Positions 9,988 to 19,234 of a stretch of DNA of 64,000 bases are shown here, one piece after another. Below the pieces are notes generated by a model. It was not told the DNA's origin. It saw only the letters and a list, made by a program, of their open reading frames with translations, and ran no database searches. The translations under genes were made by a program, and so were the position numbers. Source of the DNA: Rhynchopus sp. YZ270_cl-10 (taxonomy: Eukaryota > Euglenozoa > Diplonemea > Diplonemida > Diplonemidae). The stretch is from contig OZ037895.1 in the NCBI GenBank assembly GCA_964035575.1, forward strand, positions 806,001 to 870,000, written 5' to 3'. Numbering within the stretch: position 1 is the first letter of the stretch; the number at the start of each line of letters is the position of its first letter.

Positions 9988-10045
9988 GTGCTCTCCCCCC
10001 CCTTACGCCCGCCGATTTTCGGTGAGGTGTTTGCACTGTCAACTC
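9988..10045 (+). repeat. Module B, copy 2
   Basis: CAGTGCTCTCCC, then CCG-ATTTT-CGG and TGAGGTGTTTGCACTGTCAA, followed by a long CT tract ending CTAAG at 10084. A perfect hairpin (AATGTGCT/AGCACATT) follows at about 10088-10110. Confidence 0.5.
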
Positions 10046-10368
10046 TCTTTTTTTCTTCTTTTCCCCCCCTTTTTCCTGTACTAAGGCAATGTGCTCTGTG
10101 AAGCACATTTCATCTCTCAAGTTCTCCTTTTTTTTTATGTTTTATTTATTTCACTGCCTTGGCAAAAAGGGGTGGTAAAGCCACGATGATGCACGAGGTT
10201 CAGTTTATCTTTCAAGTTTCTTTTCTATTTTTTTTGTTGTAGCCACCGCCACCATCCCCACCACTGACCCCACACCGTCTCCCCATCACTGCCACGATGC
10301 CTGTGTTGACAGATCGAGCTTATTCTCGATCCATTTTTTGTTTTTTTGTTTTTTTTTGATTGGTGCAG

Positions 10369-10399
10369 TGTGCGCCGAGGTCCTGTTCGTTCGTTTACG
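10369..10399 (+). CDS. Candidate mini-exon (CAEVLFVRL)
   Basis: A T-rich tract and GGTGCAG precede 31 nt reading CAEVLFVRL, then GTACGT, a good donor. A perfect 7-bp hairpin (GATCGAG/CTCGATC) lies just upstream at about 10314-10333. It has plausible acceptor, donor and open frame, but the parent gene is unknown. A further possible exon may start at 10243 after TTGTAG. Confidence 0.35.
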
Positions 10400-10640
10400 G
10401 TACGTCTTCCCCCCCACCCCCACCCCGAGGTGATTCCCTCCCTTCGCCGTTCTCTCAATGTGCACAGCAAAAAAAAGATTGTTATACCAGTAGGTATAAC
10501 GCGATTGTCGATACAACAAAAAATGACATTTCAAGATGCATGAGAGTCACGCTTCATTATTTTTAAAAAAAACAAATGTGTACGTAATATGAGGTTACGG
10601 GTTTGCGGGTTTGAGGCATATTCTTTCAACTTTTCTTTAA

Positions 10641-10680
10641 GGTGACTCAGCAACGAGAGGCTTGGGTTCATCTTATAAAC
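10641..10680 (+). repeat. Module A, copy 2
   Basis: TTTCTTTAAG then GTGACTCAGCAACGAGAGG, CTTGGGTTCATCTTATAAAC and a long T tract. Confidence 0.6.
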
Positions 10681-10760
10681 TTTTTTTTTTGTTTTGTTTT
10701 GTTTTTATCTTGGTACGACTCAGAAGAGGTAACTACCCTTGCAATCTAAGTGACCCCCCT

Positions 10761-10800
10761 CGCGTCTGCCGATGTTCGGTGAGGCGTCGACACTATATTT
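10761..10800 (+). repeat. Module B, copy 3
   Basis: CGCGTCTG, CCG-ATGTT-CGG, then TGAGGCGTCGACAC and a CT tract. Confidence 0.5.
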
Positions 10801-11000
10801 TCATTCTCTTTCTTTTGGAAAAAAAAAGAGGTTTCGTTCCGTTAGGTGTGTTTCGTAAACCTTTTGCACCGGAAGGTCGCGTACACCATCATTTCCGTTC
10901 TCTCACTCTAAGCCACTTTTTTTTAACATAAGATTTTTGTGGTTTTTTTTTTGTGGTAGTGACGGTTAGGTTCGTGCGTCTGTTTTCTATATATTTCTAG

Positions 11001-11046
11001 TGCTCTGCGTCCGCCGATGAACGGTGAGGCGTTTGCATTTCCAATT
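11001..11046 (+). repeat. Module B, copy 4
   Basis: Directly after ATATTTCTAG: TGCTCTGCGTC, CCG-ATGAA-CGG, TGAGGCGTTTGCA. TGC and CGCC pair with GGCG and GCA around a symmetric internal loop. Confidence 0.6.
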
Positions 11047-11552
11047 TATTTTTTTTATTTTGAAAAAATAACAGTTATTGGTAACCCCATGCTCAGACCC
11101 TTTTTTTTTGTGTGTGTGTGATAGGCCAAGAGGGTACTCGTCCAATGTGCCTCTTTTCTATTTTGTTCTTTTTTAGTGACAACAATGCAATCTCGTTGGC
11201 GGTCGAAAGTTCAAAAGAAATCAACAAAAAAAAGTGTGAATGTGTAATTGCATTTGTTTGACCGAAAAGCCATTCGATTTTTCTTCAAGTAAATGCCCGC
11301 AGTTTTTAGTACCAAGGCGGTTTTCATTATTCTTTTTTACCAACCAATTACCTTTTCCCCCTTTTATCACACAAGCCCCCCTTGGGAGGCTTTCTTTTTG
11401 GAGCTCTCTATTTTGATTGGGATTTTGGAGACTGAGCAGAGGCTTCGTATCGAATATTACCAAATATTGTTCTCTCTTTTCAATGTGAGAGTAGCAATAA
11501 CACACAAAAAAAAACAAACAAACTGATGAATAAACCAAAGAATAATCCAATC

Positions 11553-11590
11553 AGGCTAATCACGAGAGTCTTAGGTACATCTTTATAAGC
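11553..11590 (+). repeat. Module A, copy 3 (diverged)
   Basis: AGGCTAATCACGAGAGTC, TTAGGTACATCTTTATAAGC, then a T-rich tract. The first stem half is partly lost. Confidence 0.4.
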
Positions 11591-11629
11591 TTTTCTCTTT
11601 TAAAAAACCTTCCCAGTTACCATACACTG

Positions 11630-11786
11630 CAACGAGGCCGACTACGCCGGAAAGAAGGAATAGCTAGAAAATCTACCTGAGACGTGTCTGAGGCGTCTAG
11701 CAATACACACCCCAGCTGCGTCGTATTATTAGTACGTCTCAGCCACGCCTCAGCCGGCAAAGGCGAGGCCAATTCTGGCCTCGTTG
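11630..11786. mobile_element. MITE-like hairpin (CAACGAGGCC ends)
   Basis: CAACGAGGCC at the left and GGCCTCGTTG at the right, with CCGG motifs further in; about 157 bp, no coding content. Typical dimensions of a non-autonomous terminal-inverted-repeat element. Confidence 0.6.
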
Positions 11787-11833
11787 CATTGTTTGCGTTA
11801 CTGCTAAAATTGTGAGAATCTGAATTTGTTAAT

Positions 11834-11953
11834 GGTGCTTTCGGAAGTCGGTCAGCGACGTGTCACGACCTGTCAGCGACGTGTCAATATCAGGGGGTGT
11901 GCATAGAGTCCCTGTGTCAGCGACCTGTCAATATCGACCCCCTCCGGAGCACC
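11834..11953. mobile_element. GGTGC-ended short element, copy 1
   Basis: GGTGCTTTCGGAAGTCGGTC at the left, CTCCGGAGCACC at the right; internal direct repeats of CGACSTGTCA type. Nearly identical to the copy at 63242 and flanked by AAT on both sides. Related in its ends to the element at 8021-9888. Confidence 0.7.
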
Positions 11954-12160
11954 AATTAACCTTTTTTTTTTGCTGCCTGCGCCAGAAGCGGTATCTTGTT
12001 TTTAAATACTTCATATTCACTCTCGTCACTTTTGAGTTGGGGAAAAAAATACTCTCCCCCTCAAAATGATAGTAGCGTCGAAATGTTTCTTTTGCTCCCC
12101 TGAAGGTACAGTTTCCGTATGAGCAAACTCGCGGGAAATTGTGTTGAAGAAGAAGAAAAA

Positions 12161-12221
12161 AATAGAGCTCATACTCAGAGTATCTACACTAATACAATAC
12201 CAAATTTTCAAAAAAAAAAAT
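12161..12221 (+). repeat. Module D, copy 3 (diverged)
   Basis: ATAGAGCTCATACTCAGAG, then TATCTACACTAATACAATAC, CAAATTTTC and an A-run. Confidence 0.45.
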
Positions 12222-12318
12222 GTCAAAAAATGAAAAAAAAGACAACCTGAGTGGGTCGCCTGAGGGATCTTTCTGGGGGTTTATTTGGTGCCTGCATCAA
12301 TACTTATTCTATTTGTAG

Positions 12319-12372
12319 TGGAGTGTCTAGCGTCCGCTGATGAACGGTGAGGTGTTTGTACTTTCAACTTCT
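12319..12372 (+). repeat. Module B, copy 5
   Basis: Directly after TATTTGTAG: TGGAGTGTCTAGCGTC, CTG-ATGAA-CGG, TGAGGTGTTTGTACTTTCAA and a CT tract. Confidence 0.55.
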
Positions 12373-12578
12373 CTTTTTTTTTACTTGAGATTTGTGTTCA
12401 AGGAAAAATTCCAAATTTTTTGCGCTTTATTACGAGCGGTGCACTTTGCATCGCTAAACCAAATTCTCGGAAGGTATGACCTTATATCAATACATCTACA
12501 ACACGCCAATAAGCCAACGCCAAGAGAAGATTTCTCCCCCCGATAAACGACGTGGAGAGTCATCTACTTCCAAACCCA

Positions 12579-12688
12579 CACGACGGTGAATGACTTGATT
12601 TGTGGTTTTTTTTACTTGAGATTTGTGGTTTCAACTGTTGTAAGCCAGCGACAAAACCACAAATCACGTCATTTACTTTATTGTCGTG
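12579..12688. mobile_element. Hairpin MITE with CACGAC ends, copy 1
   Basis: CACGACGGTGAATGACTTG pairs with the right side ending GTCATTTACTTTATTGTCGTG; inner arms TTTGTGGTTTT/AAAACCACAAA. A 110-bp near-palindrome with no ORF. Confidence 0.6.
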
Positions 12689-12689
12689 C

Positions 12690-14490
12690 ACCGAAATTTG
12701 TTTTTTTTTTTAAATTTTCACACCCTCAGTTTTTAGTCTTGCCATGCTACACGTTTCTTCTATTGTTCAAATATCCCCGACAACCCACCTGGTGAGTGTC
12801 ATTCACCTTGTTGGAAGAGGGGACAATGAGAACACCGTTCTCTACCAATAGAACTACGTGAAGATCGATCATTCGCCCCCTTTTTTTGTGAATTTGGTGC
12901 TTTTTTCCCCTCTCTTCAAAAATTTCCCGTAGACAGCAAAACCTCCTCCTACGTTTTAAACAACGTGCAGGAGAATTTGTGGGTCTATTCGTTTTTGTTT
13001 TGATGGGCTTAAGTTCATCTTATAAGCTATTTTTCTCCCCATTTCTGTGCCTGCGTCTGATGTTGTGAGGCGTTTCCACATATTTGAGCCTTCGTTTTAA
13101 AAGCACATACCTTGCGGAGAGATTCCTTTTGTCAAAGGAAATCAGGTCTGCACTTCAAGAATAAAATGGTTGTTGACCCACCTGGATATCGAGTAACCCC
13201 ATTCTCTCAAAGACGGTTCTTGAAAACCGAATCACGATTTTTCCCATCGCGGTTGAGAGATTCGGGTGAGCTAAATCAAACGAAGAGGTTAAAGGAGTTT
13301 GGCGTTACGAAAATAAAATAGTTGTTGACCCATCTGGGATCGAGCAACCCCATACTCTCGAAGACGGTTCTTGAAAATAATAACCTCGTTTTCTTTGGAA
13401 AGGGGGGGGGAGGGGAGGTTGATACAATTTTATTGTCCCGTACTCTTTCAGGGGATGAGTGCAAGCTTATCCTGGGAGGTTTCGTATTTAGTGCTTTTGA
13501 TTGAATATTTTTTTTGTATTTTTGTATTGAGAATGTGTGTCGCGAGACATTCAAAGTATAATTTCAAGGTTTCAAAAAAATAAAACGATTGGGTTTAGTG
13601 TGATCCCATTTCCCCCATAAATAAATAAAATGGATTTTTGCATGGATACTCACCCAGAATGCAATTTTCCCCTTTCCTAAAAGAAAAAAAAGAAAAAAAT
13701 CTCAAATCCTGTTGCCTGTTGACACCTACATTTTTGACAGCAGGCTTTAGTTTCGATTTTGTTCGGGATGTGCCCACTCACTGTTCCCACATGGGAATTC
13801 AGAGGAGTGCGCAAAGTTGTGCACTCTTCGCAGTGTTGCGAAGTGTGAAAATGGGATGTAGTGCAGGTGGAGTTTGTACCCTTCACGGGGTACGTGTGTG
13901 CAGAAGATGCAAGAGTTGGTGCAGTGGGGGTGTCCCGCCTGGCCCCCCCTGTCAGCGCCATCAGTGCAGATTGCGAGTCCAATTTTTCTTGACTCAATTT
14001 TACATTTTTTCCTTTGGTGAAGGTGTTTTTTAAGTGATTCACAGGCTCATCTCATGCTCTGTGTATCAATGAAGTAGCCCCACCCACAGTTCGGTAACCC
14101 CTGTGGAGAATTGGGTTCCTACCTCCCACAGAGCTTGCACTATGTATGAGTCACATTTCATTTTTCATGTGTTTCTTTTTTTAAATTTTTGCACAACCCC
14201 GCCAGGTTGAGTTTTTTTTTTAAAAATTGTTGGTCCCAAAAAAGGAGGCTATACATTGTACTCTTCGGTGGTCGGTGAAGGTGGCCGTCCAATCCGTGGG
14301 TGCCTGCCTTCTTATCAGTAAACAGCGGTCATGGCACCCAAAGGTTCCGAAGCCACTACTTTATTTTTGTTTCTTTTTCACATAAACCACCCCCCCCGCA
14401 GTGGCTCCTCTAGAGAGAGCCACCATTTTTTTTTCTTTTTTTTTCCCCCCTCTTCTTCAAGACTTCTCCTAGCATTTCCCTTCTCAAAAA
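12690..14490. other. Spacer with no confident gene
   Basis: Mostly homopolymer-rich. A less AT-rich island at 13690-14010 is open on both strands (for example VCTLHGVRVCRRCKSW on +) but neither frame is convincing. A diverged B-like motif (GCGTCTGATGTTGTGAGGCG) lies near 13047, and GTTGTTGACCCAYCTGG is repeated at 13169 and 13320. Confidence 0.5.
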
Positions 14491-14497
14491 AACTATA

Positions 14498-14603
14498 GGT
14501 GGCTAAGCACGGGGCTAGCACGGCGATACTTAGCAATCATCTTACAAAAAGAAAACTAATTTTAAAGGTGACGTGTGTGCACGAGAGGCATCATCTTACA
14601 AAG
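14498..14603 (+). repeat. Module A, two diverged copies in tandem
   Basis: AGGTGGCTAAGCACGGGG with TACTTAGCAATCATCTTAC (14498-14553), then AAAGGTGACGTGTGTGCACG with AGAGGCATCATCTTACAAAG (14565-14603), each followed by a T/C tract or A-run. Confidence 0.45.
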
Positions 14604-14925
14604 TTTATCCCCCTTTTTTTTGTTCTCTTTTTCTGATGAATGTTCGAGAGGTACACATTCCTCTTTTATATTTTTCTCTTTTTTTTTAGTGTGATTCTTT
14701 TGTGTTCTTTTTGTTTTTGCCTTTCTCTTTCTCTTTTTTTTTTTTTTATTCCTACGAAGCTTGCTTTAAAGGGGAAATAGTATTATCGGTACGGTCGCCA
14801 ATCATCCCTCAAACAGGAGGATTGTGCAATCAACGAAAAAAAAAAAAAAAAAAAAAAACCTTTTTTCCTTTTACTTACCTACCGATCCTACTATTTTGGT
14901 TACGTGTGGTTGTCAGCACCCCCCA

Positions 14926-15057
14926 TAATGGTGTCAGTATTGTGATGGGAGCCCATTGGAATACGCAAAATACATCACAATACATCGTGTATTGTGATGT
15001 ATTTTGATGTATTTTTGCGTATTCCAATGGGCTCCCATCACAATACTGACACCATTA
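14926..15057. mobile_element. Near-perfect 130-bp hairpin MITE
   Basis: AATGGTGTCAGTATTGTGAT and its inverted complement ATCACAATACTGACACCATT bound arms of about 60 bp that differ at only a few positions (GGGAGCCCATTGGAATACGC and complement). The same arm sequence forms the subterminal parts of the element at 8021-9888, so this is probably its short non-autonomous relative. Confidence 0.75.
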
Positions 15058-15560
15058 CCCCAGCAACCCCCCTTTTCTTCTCGAGAGAGCTTCATCCACC
15101 TCGTGGACAGCGGCTGAGAAAAAGTGTTCTTGTGGTAACCCCAATGTTCGATCTTTTTATACCATATCCACAGGGGGGGAAAATACCCCCCTTTTGGATG
15201 TGTGTCCCCCTCCCCTGCAGCAAATAGTGCCGACAGTCTAAATGACTGCAAACAGATTATCAAAGAAAAGAAGAAGAAGAAAAAAAAAATATCCCCCGGC
15301 TCAACATCTCTCAAGTACTTTTATTTTCCTCTTTTCTTGTTCGAAAGCGAAATAAAAAAAATAATAAAAAAGGATACTTTTGCAGCAAAACACCAACTCC
15401 CCACCCCCAAAAAAAATGCCTCCACAACTATAGATCCATCTTACACAATATTCCCCCTTTTTTTTCTCTCCAAATTGACTAAACACCTCTCTTGAGATCA
15501 TCTAATCTTGGTGTTTTTTTTCTTCTTCTTCTTCTTTTTCTCTCTTTTCTCAAAAACATA

Positions 15561-16085
15561 ATGTCTGCTGAAAATAATCGTTCAAAACTCCGTACCTGGT
15601 TTGACCATGTTGACAAAGATGGCAGTGGCGAATTAGATGGGGAAGAACTGAAGCGGGCTCTGGCGGAGGCCAATTTGAACTTTAGTTTGATGTCTGCGAA
15701 GATGTTGGTGAAGCTGTTTGATGAGAAGAAGGAGGGGAAGTTGGATTTTGCACAGTTTACTCAGCTTTATACGTGGATAATGCGGCAAAAGAAGGCGTAC
15801 ATGGAATTTGACACAGACAGGTCAGGTACCCTAGATTATGACAACGGCGAAGTACTCAAGGCAATAAAGGCTGCAGGCTTCAATCTCGACGAGCACGCCT
15901 TCGAAGCCGCCTTCTCCGCCTACGACCCCGACTGCGACAAAGAACTCTCAATGACCGAGTTTGTCGGCCTCTGCTGCTTCCTCACGCTCTGCCTCAACAC
16001 CTTCACCAGCTTTGATTCTATTGGCAGGCAAAAGATTGAGCTTTCCTTTTGCCAATTCGTTTATGCCTGCGCCCATTGTAAATAG
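15561..16085 (+). CDS. Penta-EF-hand calcium-binding protein (174 aa)
   Basis: A small Ca2+-binding protein resembling ALG-2, sorcin and calpain small subunit. EF1 loop (residues 18-29, DKDGSGELDGEE) is canonical. EF2 (LFDEKKEGKLDFAQF) is degenerate, with Gln at position 12. EF3 (DTDRSGTLDYDNGEV) follows a long linking helix, and DTDRSGT is the signature seen in this family. EF4 is DPDCDKELSMTE, with Lys instead of Gly at position 6. The C-terminal segment FTSFDSIGRQKIELSFCQF corresponds to the unpaired fifth hand used for dimerisation. The ATG lies just after a long TTC/TTT tract. The family typically acts in Ca2+-dependent membrane traffic or repair; the exact orthologue is not clear. Confidence 0.88.
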   Translation: MSAENNRSKLRTWFDHVDKDGSGELDGEELKRALAEANLNFSLMSAKMLVKLFDEKKEGKLDFAQFTQLYTWIMRQKKAYMEFDTDRSGTLDYDNGEVLKAIKAAGFNLDEHAFEAAFSAYDPDCDKELSMTEFVGLCCFLTLCLNTFTSFDSIGRQKIELSFCQFVYACAHCK

Positions 16086-16230
16086 GGTTAGGGAAGGGGG
16101 GGGGAGAGAGGATGAGGGGGAAGGGGGGGAAATGATGCTGTGATTGTATTGCAAGTCAACTTTTTTTAGAGAGTAGACACTTCGTGCTGTACAGCCAGGA
16201 TGCGAATTGTTATTTCTTTGATAAAATCTG

Positions 16231-16286
16231 GTGTTCCGGAAAACACCTGTCAAGGATATGTCAATATAGGCCCCCTCCGGAACACC
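16231..16286. mobile_element. GGTGT-ended short element, deleted copy
   Basis: GGTGTTCCGGAAAACACC at the left and CCCTCCGGAACACC at the right, with ACCTGTCAAGGATATGTCAA between, related to the copies at 11834 and 63242. Possible coding-like sequence follows (about 16290-16456), without a clear start. Confidence 0.5.
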
Positions 16287-16817
16287 ATGGTTGGGAGGGT
16301 ATTTTGCATACACCCTCGTGGTAGCGATGTGCATGTTAATGAAGTACTCTCTGGGAGGGGGTTCGATAACCTGGAGAATGAGTGCAGCGCCCGTCGGCCG
16401 GGGGCTCAGATAGATTTTCCAAACATGCCTATTTTCAGGCGTAGTTGGCCTCTCTGAATTGTATGATTTTTGGTAGAAAAAAAAGAAAAATGCATCACAG
16501 CATCATCAGAACATACAATAAAAAAAGCTTGTCCATAAGGGGTTTTTTGGGATAAATTTTTAGAAACGTTTTTCTTCTCTTCTCAACATCCGGTGTAGAA
16601 ATGCCTTTGGGCGACCTTCTAAATAAAGCTTATGATGGGGGGTGAGAGAACAGCAAAAAAAGAACGCAATTATTTTAAAGCAAATGCTTTTGTTCTCATA
16701 GAAAATGTATTAAAAAAAAAAAATGCCATTCCTCCTCCCCCCCACTCCTCCTTTCAGCCTTCACCCCTTCTCTCACCCACCCACTCCACCCCTACCCCTA
16801 CCCATAACACCGTATTT

Positions 16818-16982
16818 CACGACGTTGAAGTAAATTACTTTACTTGTGGTTTTACATGTCATTTTTTTTTACTCGTGTTTAAGCTGTACCTTACGTTTTT
16901 ACGTTTTTACCACAAGTAAACTATTTTCACTAGTAAAATTACATGTAAAACCACAAGTAAAGTCATTCACTTCAACGTCGTG
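16818..16982. mobile_element. Hairpin MITE with CACGAC ends, copy 2
   Basis: CACGACGTTGAAGTAAATTA with inverted partner ending CACTTCAACGTCGTG; arms continue through ACTTTACTTGTGGTTTTACA. GTCGTGTACCTA at the right end is shared with the copy near 53.7 kb. Confidence 0.7.
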
Positions 16983-16985
16983 TAC

Positions 16986-17420
16986 CTACCTCATCAAACC
17001 TTTTCTCAAGACACCTTTTCCTCTTCCTTTTAGTGTGAAGTCATAACTCCTGTTCGATACGTTCTTCGAGAGATTCGGCGGTGGCTTGATCAGGATCCCT
17101 GCACGAGAGGACTGAGTGACGTAGCTGCTGGTGAGGTCGGACAATGTGTCGTCGTCCGGCATGTCCCGCTGGTGTCCCCCCAGCAAGGAAGTTGAATAGG
17201 CGTGTACCGTCGAAGGGGGAAGGTTCTTCTCTATCCTGTCTTTGTACATCTCCAGAAGTCCTTAGCTTCTGCAGCAAAATAGAAGCAGCCCGGGCGATGG
17301 ACTGCGTCAGTATTTCTGTCAGAATTGCCATGAACGCCATGAAGGCCGAGGAGTTCCCTTTGCAGTTCATCTGTTAGTTTGGCGATAGGCTGTGACATCA
17401 AAACAATTCGCAGGTGTCGA
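16986..17420 (-). pseudogene. Unidentified coding-like remnant, minus strand
   Basis: Three minus-strand reading frames each show coding character over different parts: MSQPIAKLTDELQRELLG near 17410-17350, AILTEILTQSIARAASILLQ near 17330-17260, and MYKDRIEKNLPPSTVHAYST near 17249-17000. No single frame covers the whole, and no splice borders were obvious. It is either a decayed gene or a gene with very small introns. The family is not recognised. It ends against the CACGAC MITE. Confidence 0.35.
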
Positions 17421-17528
17421 AGAAATCGGTATTGTTGCGATCATTCACAACAAAATGCAAAAAGGGTCGTTGAACGACCCCAATACCCCCTCCTTGGAGC
17501 CTTTTTTACACTAACATTATTAAGAAAT

Positions 17529-17597
17529 GTGGAGATTGTACAAAACTGTGGCAACACAACCCGAGGCAACTACACTACAATAATTTGTCGAAAAAAA
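17529..17597 (+). repeat. Module C, copy 1
   Basis: GTGGAGATTGTACAAAACTG, then TGTG-GCAA-CACA (a stem closed by a GNRA-type loop), CCGAGGCAACTACACTAC and an A-run. It lies about 90 nt upstream of the DUF4116 start. Confidence 0.6.
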
Positions 17598-17684
17598 GGT
17601 CATATTCTATTCATACCAATCCTGATATAGAGCAGATCTTCCGATTTATCTTCACATTTTGAACTTCCTTTTTTAGGTGATTTT

Positions 17685-18764
17685 ATGGAGGTTTATGTAC
17701 ACGATGTTTCAACCGGGGTTTCAGAGGTGTTTGAAATCGATGAAAACGAGACGACTGGGGTGTTAAAGCTGCGGATTGCGGAGTTCTTTGGGTATGCCGC
17801 TGTGGAGGAGGCGGGGGAGGTTGTGTTGTCACTTGACTCAGGGTGTGTCGTGGCGTTACCTGGAGAGGATGAGGAAACGCTGTGTAGCACCTCGACACTA
17901 TCTTATGGGACCGAGATCTTCTTCAAAGTTTGCAACCTTGCCTTGCTTCGAGCGGTGAGAGAAGGTGATACACATCTTTCCGACTGCACAGAAGATGAAC
18001 GGAACGACCCCGATGTGGTCTCTGCCGCGTTGTCACACAGCTCATTCGCGCTTTCTCAAGCTGGCAAATCGATTCGTGCCGACAAAGCATTTATCCTCTC
18101 CATTCTCCCACACCACCCAGAAGCCTTTCACTATGTAAGCACCGAGTTAAAAAACGATGCCGACGTTGTAATCTCAGCGGTACGCCAAAACAGCGCGTTT
18201 TTTGAATTTGCAGGGAAAACCGCTAAGGCAAATCGAAGCATAGTGCTGCAGGTCGTGCGCGACAATCCGATGTATTTTGAGGTAATTTCTGATGCATTAA
18301 AAAGAGATCCGGATGTGGCTATCGAGGCGTTGAAAGGAGATAGCAGGGTGGTGACGGTGTTGCCGAAGGTTTTGTTTGCGAATAAAGAGGTAATGATGGG
18401 TCTCTTAGCATGGAATGGGAAGTGGCTAGAGCAGGTCAGAGGAGGCTTACAAGGTGACAAAGAAGTCGTAATGTTAGCCCTGCAAACATACCAACGGGCA
18501 ATAGACTACGCCTCAGAAGACTTAAGAGAAAATGACAGAGACTGTCGTATCGCTGCCGGGTTGCCAGTGAGACGTCTACGCGATGCAGATGATCCCCACC
18601 TCGCAGACAAAGACGCCATCTCAGCAAAAACTGTTCCAAAAAAACGAAATCCTCAGAACATTCCGAGAGTTGAGGAGGAAACGAAGGAAGACACGAAAAA
18701 GACCAAAGGAGGAAGCAAAAAGGTGAAGGAAAATAATCAAAAGAAGCAGAAAAAGCGGAAGTGA
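17685..18764 (+). CDS. DUF4116-repeat protein with ubiquitin-like N-terminus (359 aa)
   Basis: Residues 1-80 (MEVYVHDVSTGVSEVFEIDE and following) look like a ubiquitin-like beta-grasp domain. Residues about 105-290 contain at least four DUF4116-type repeats of about 45 residues, recognised by D-P-D-V-V-x-A-A-L, LKNDADVVISAVRQNSAFF, LKRDPDVAIEAL and LQGDKEVVMLALQTYQRAI. The last 50 residues are Lys-rich (KKTKGGSKKVKENNQKKQKK), a likely nuclear signal or nucleic-acid-binding tail. DUF4116 arrays occur in many protists; function unknown. The start follows CTTCCTTTTTTAG and 7 nt. The N-terminal ubiquitin-like reading is an inference from fold pattern. Confidence 0.82.
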   Translation: MEVYVHDVSTGVSEVFEIDENETTGVLKLRIAEFFGYAAVEEAGEVVLSLDSGCVVALPGEDEETLCSTSTLSYGTEIFFKVCNLALLRAVREGDTHLSDCTEDERNDPDVVSAALSHSSFALSQAGKSIRADKAFILSILPHHPEAFHYVSTELKNDADVVISAVRQNSAFFEFAGKTAKANRSIVLQVVRDNPMYFEVISDALKRDPDVAIEALKGDSRVVTVLPKVLFANKEVMMGLLAWNGKWLEQVRGGLQGDKEVVMLALQTYQRAIDYASEDLRENDRDCRIAAGLPVRRLRDADDPHLADKDAISAKTVPKKRNPQNIPRVEEETKEDTKKTKGGSKKVKENNQKKQKKRK

Positions 18765-19234
18765 AAATGATTTTTTCCCCTTTTGTTTTTTGGGTACAAT
18801 TTCGTGCACCTTGTTATTACCTCATGATAACAATCCACTAAAACCGAGAGAAATGTTGGATTTTTCTCAGCTAGCATAGATCTATCCGAGGAGGGGGAGG
18901 GGGGCGGGACTCGATTCATTTATCAAATTATTACTATTTTTTTCTCCCCCCAAAAAAAACACCTTCTGATGTTTGCTCTGAAAAAAAAAAAAAATAGGGG
19001 GGGATAGGGCAGGGTCAAAGCCAATACAGAGAACCAACCAATTTTTTTTTAAACCAAACCTTTATTACAGTCCCTCTCAATCACTCAAATCACTCATCCT
19101 CACTCTCCCTCTCCTTTACCACACCCTTACACCACCCCCTCCTCAGATCATAACACATACACCAACACAACACACACCTTTCCCTCCCCTCTCCTCCTCC
19201 CCTTTCTAACACCCCTTCTATTTCTTCTTTCTCA
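18765..19234. other. Intergenic region between the DUF4116 and CCCH genes
   Basis: A G-run and A-runs, then about 150 nt of strongly pyrimidine-rich sequence (19060-19230) leading into the CCCH start; a likely 5' untranslated or trans-splice acceptor region. No ORF of note. Confidence 0.5.

Noticed and set aside
11001-11046. Module B as a C/D-box snoRNA
   Set aside because: TGATGA and TGAGG look like boxes, but other copies lose the C-box word while keeping the CCG/CGG pair, and no terminal stem or D box at suitable spacing was found.
13638-14042. Cys-rich ORFs on both strands near 13.8 kb
   Set aside because: Both are similarly open, Cys spacing is irregular, and no start context or splice borders support either.
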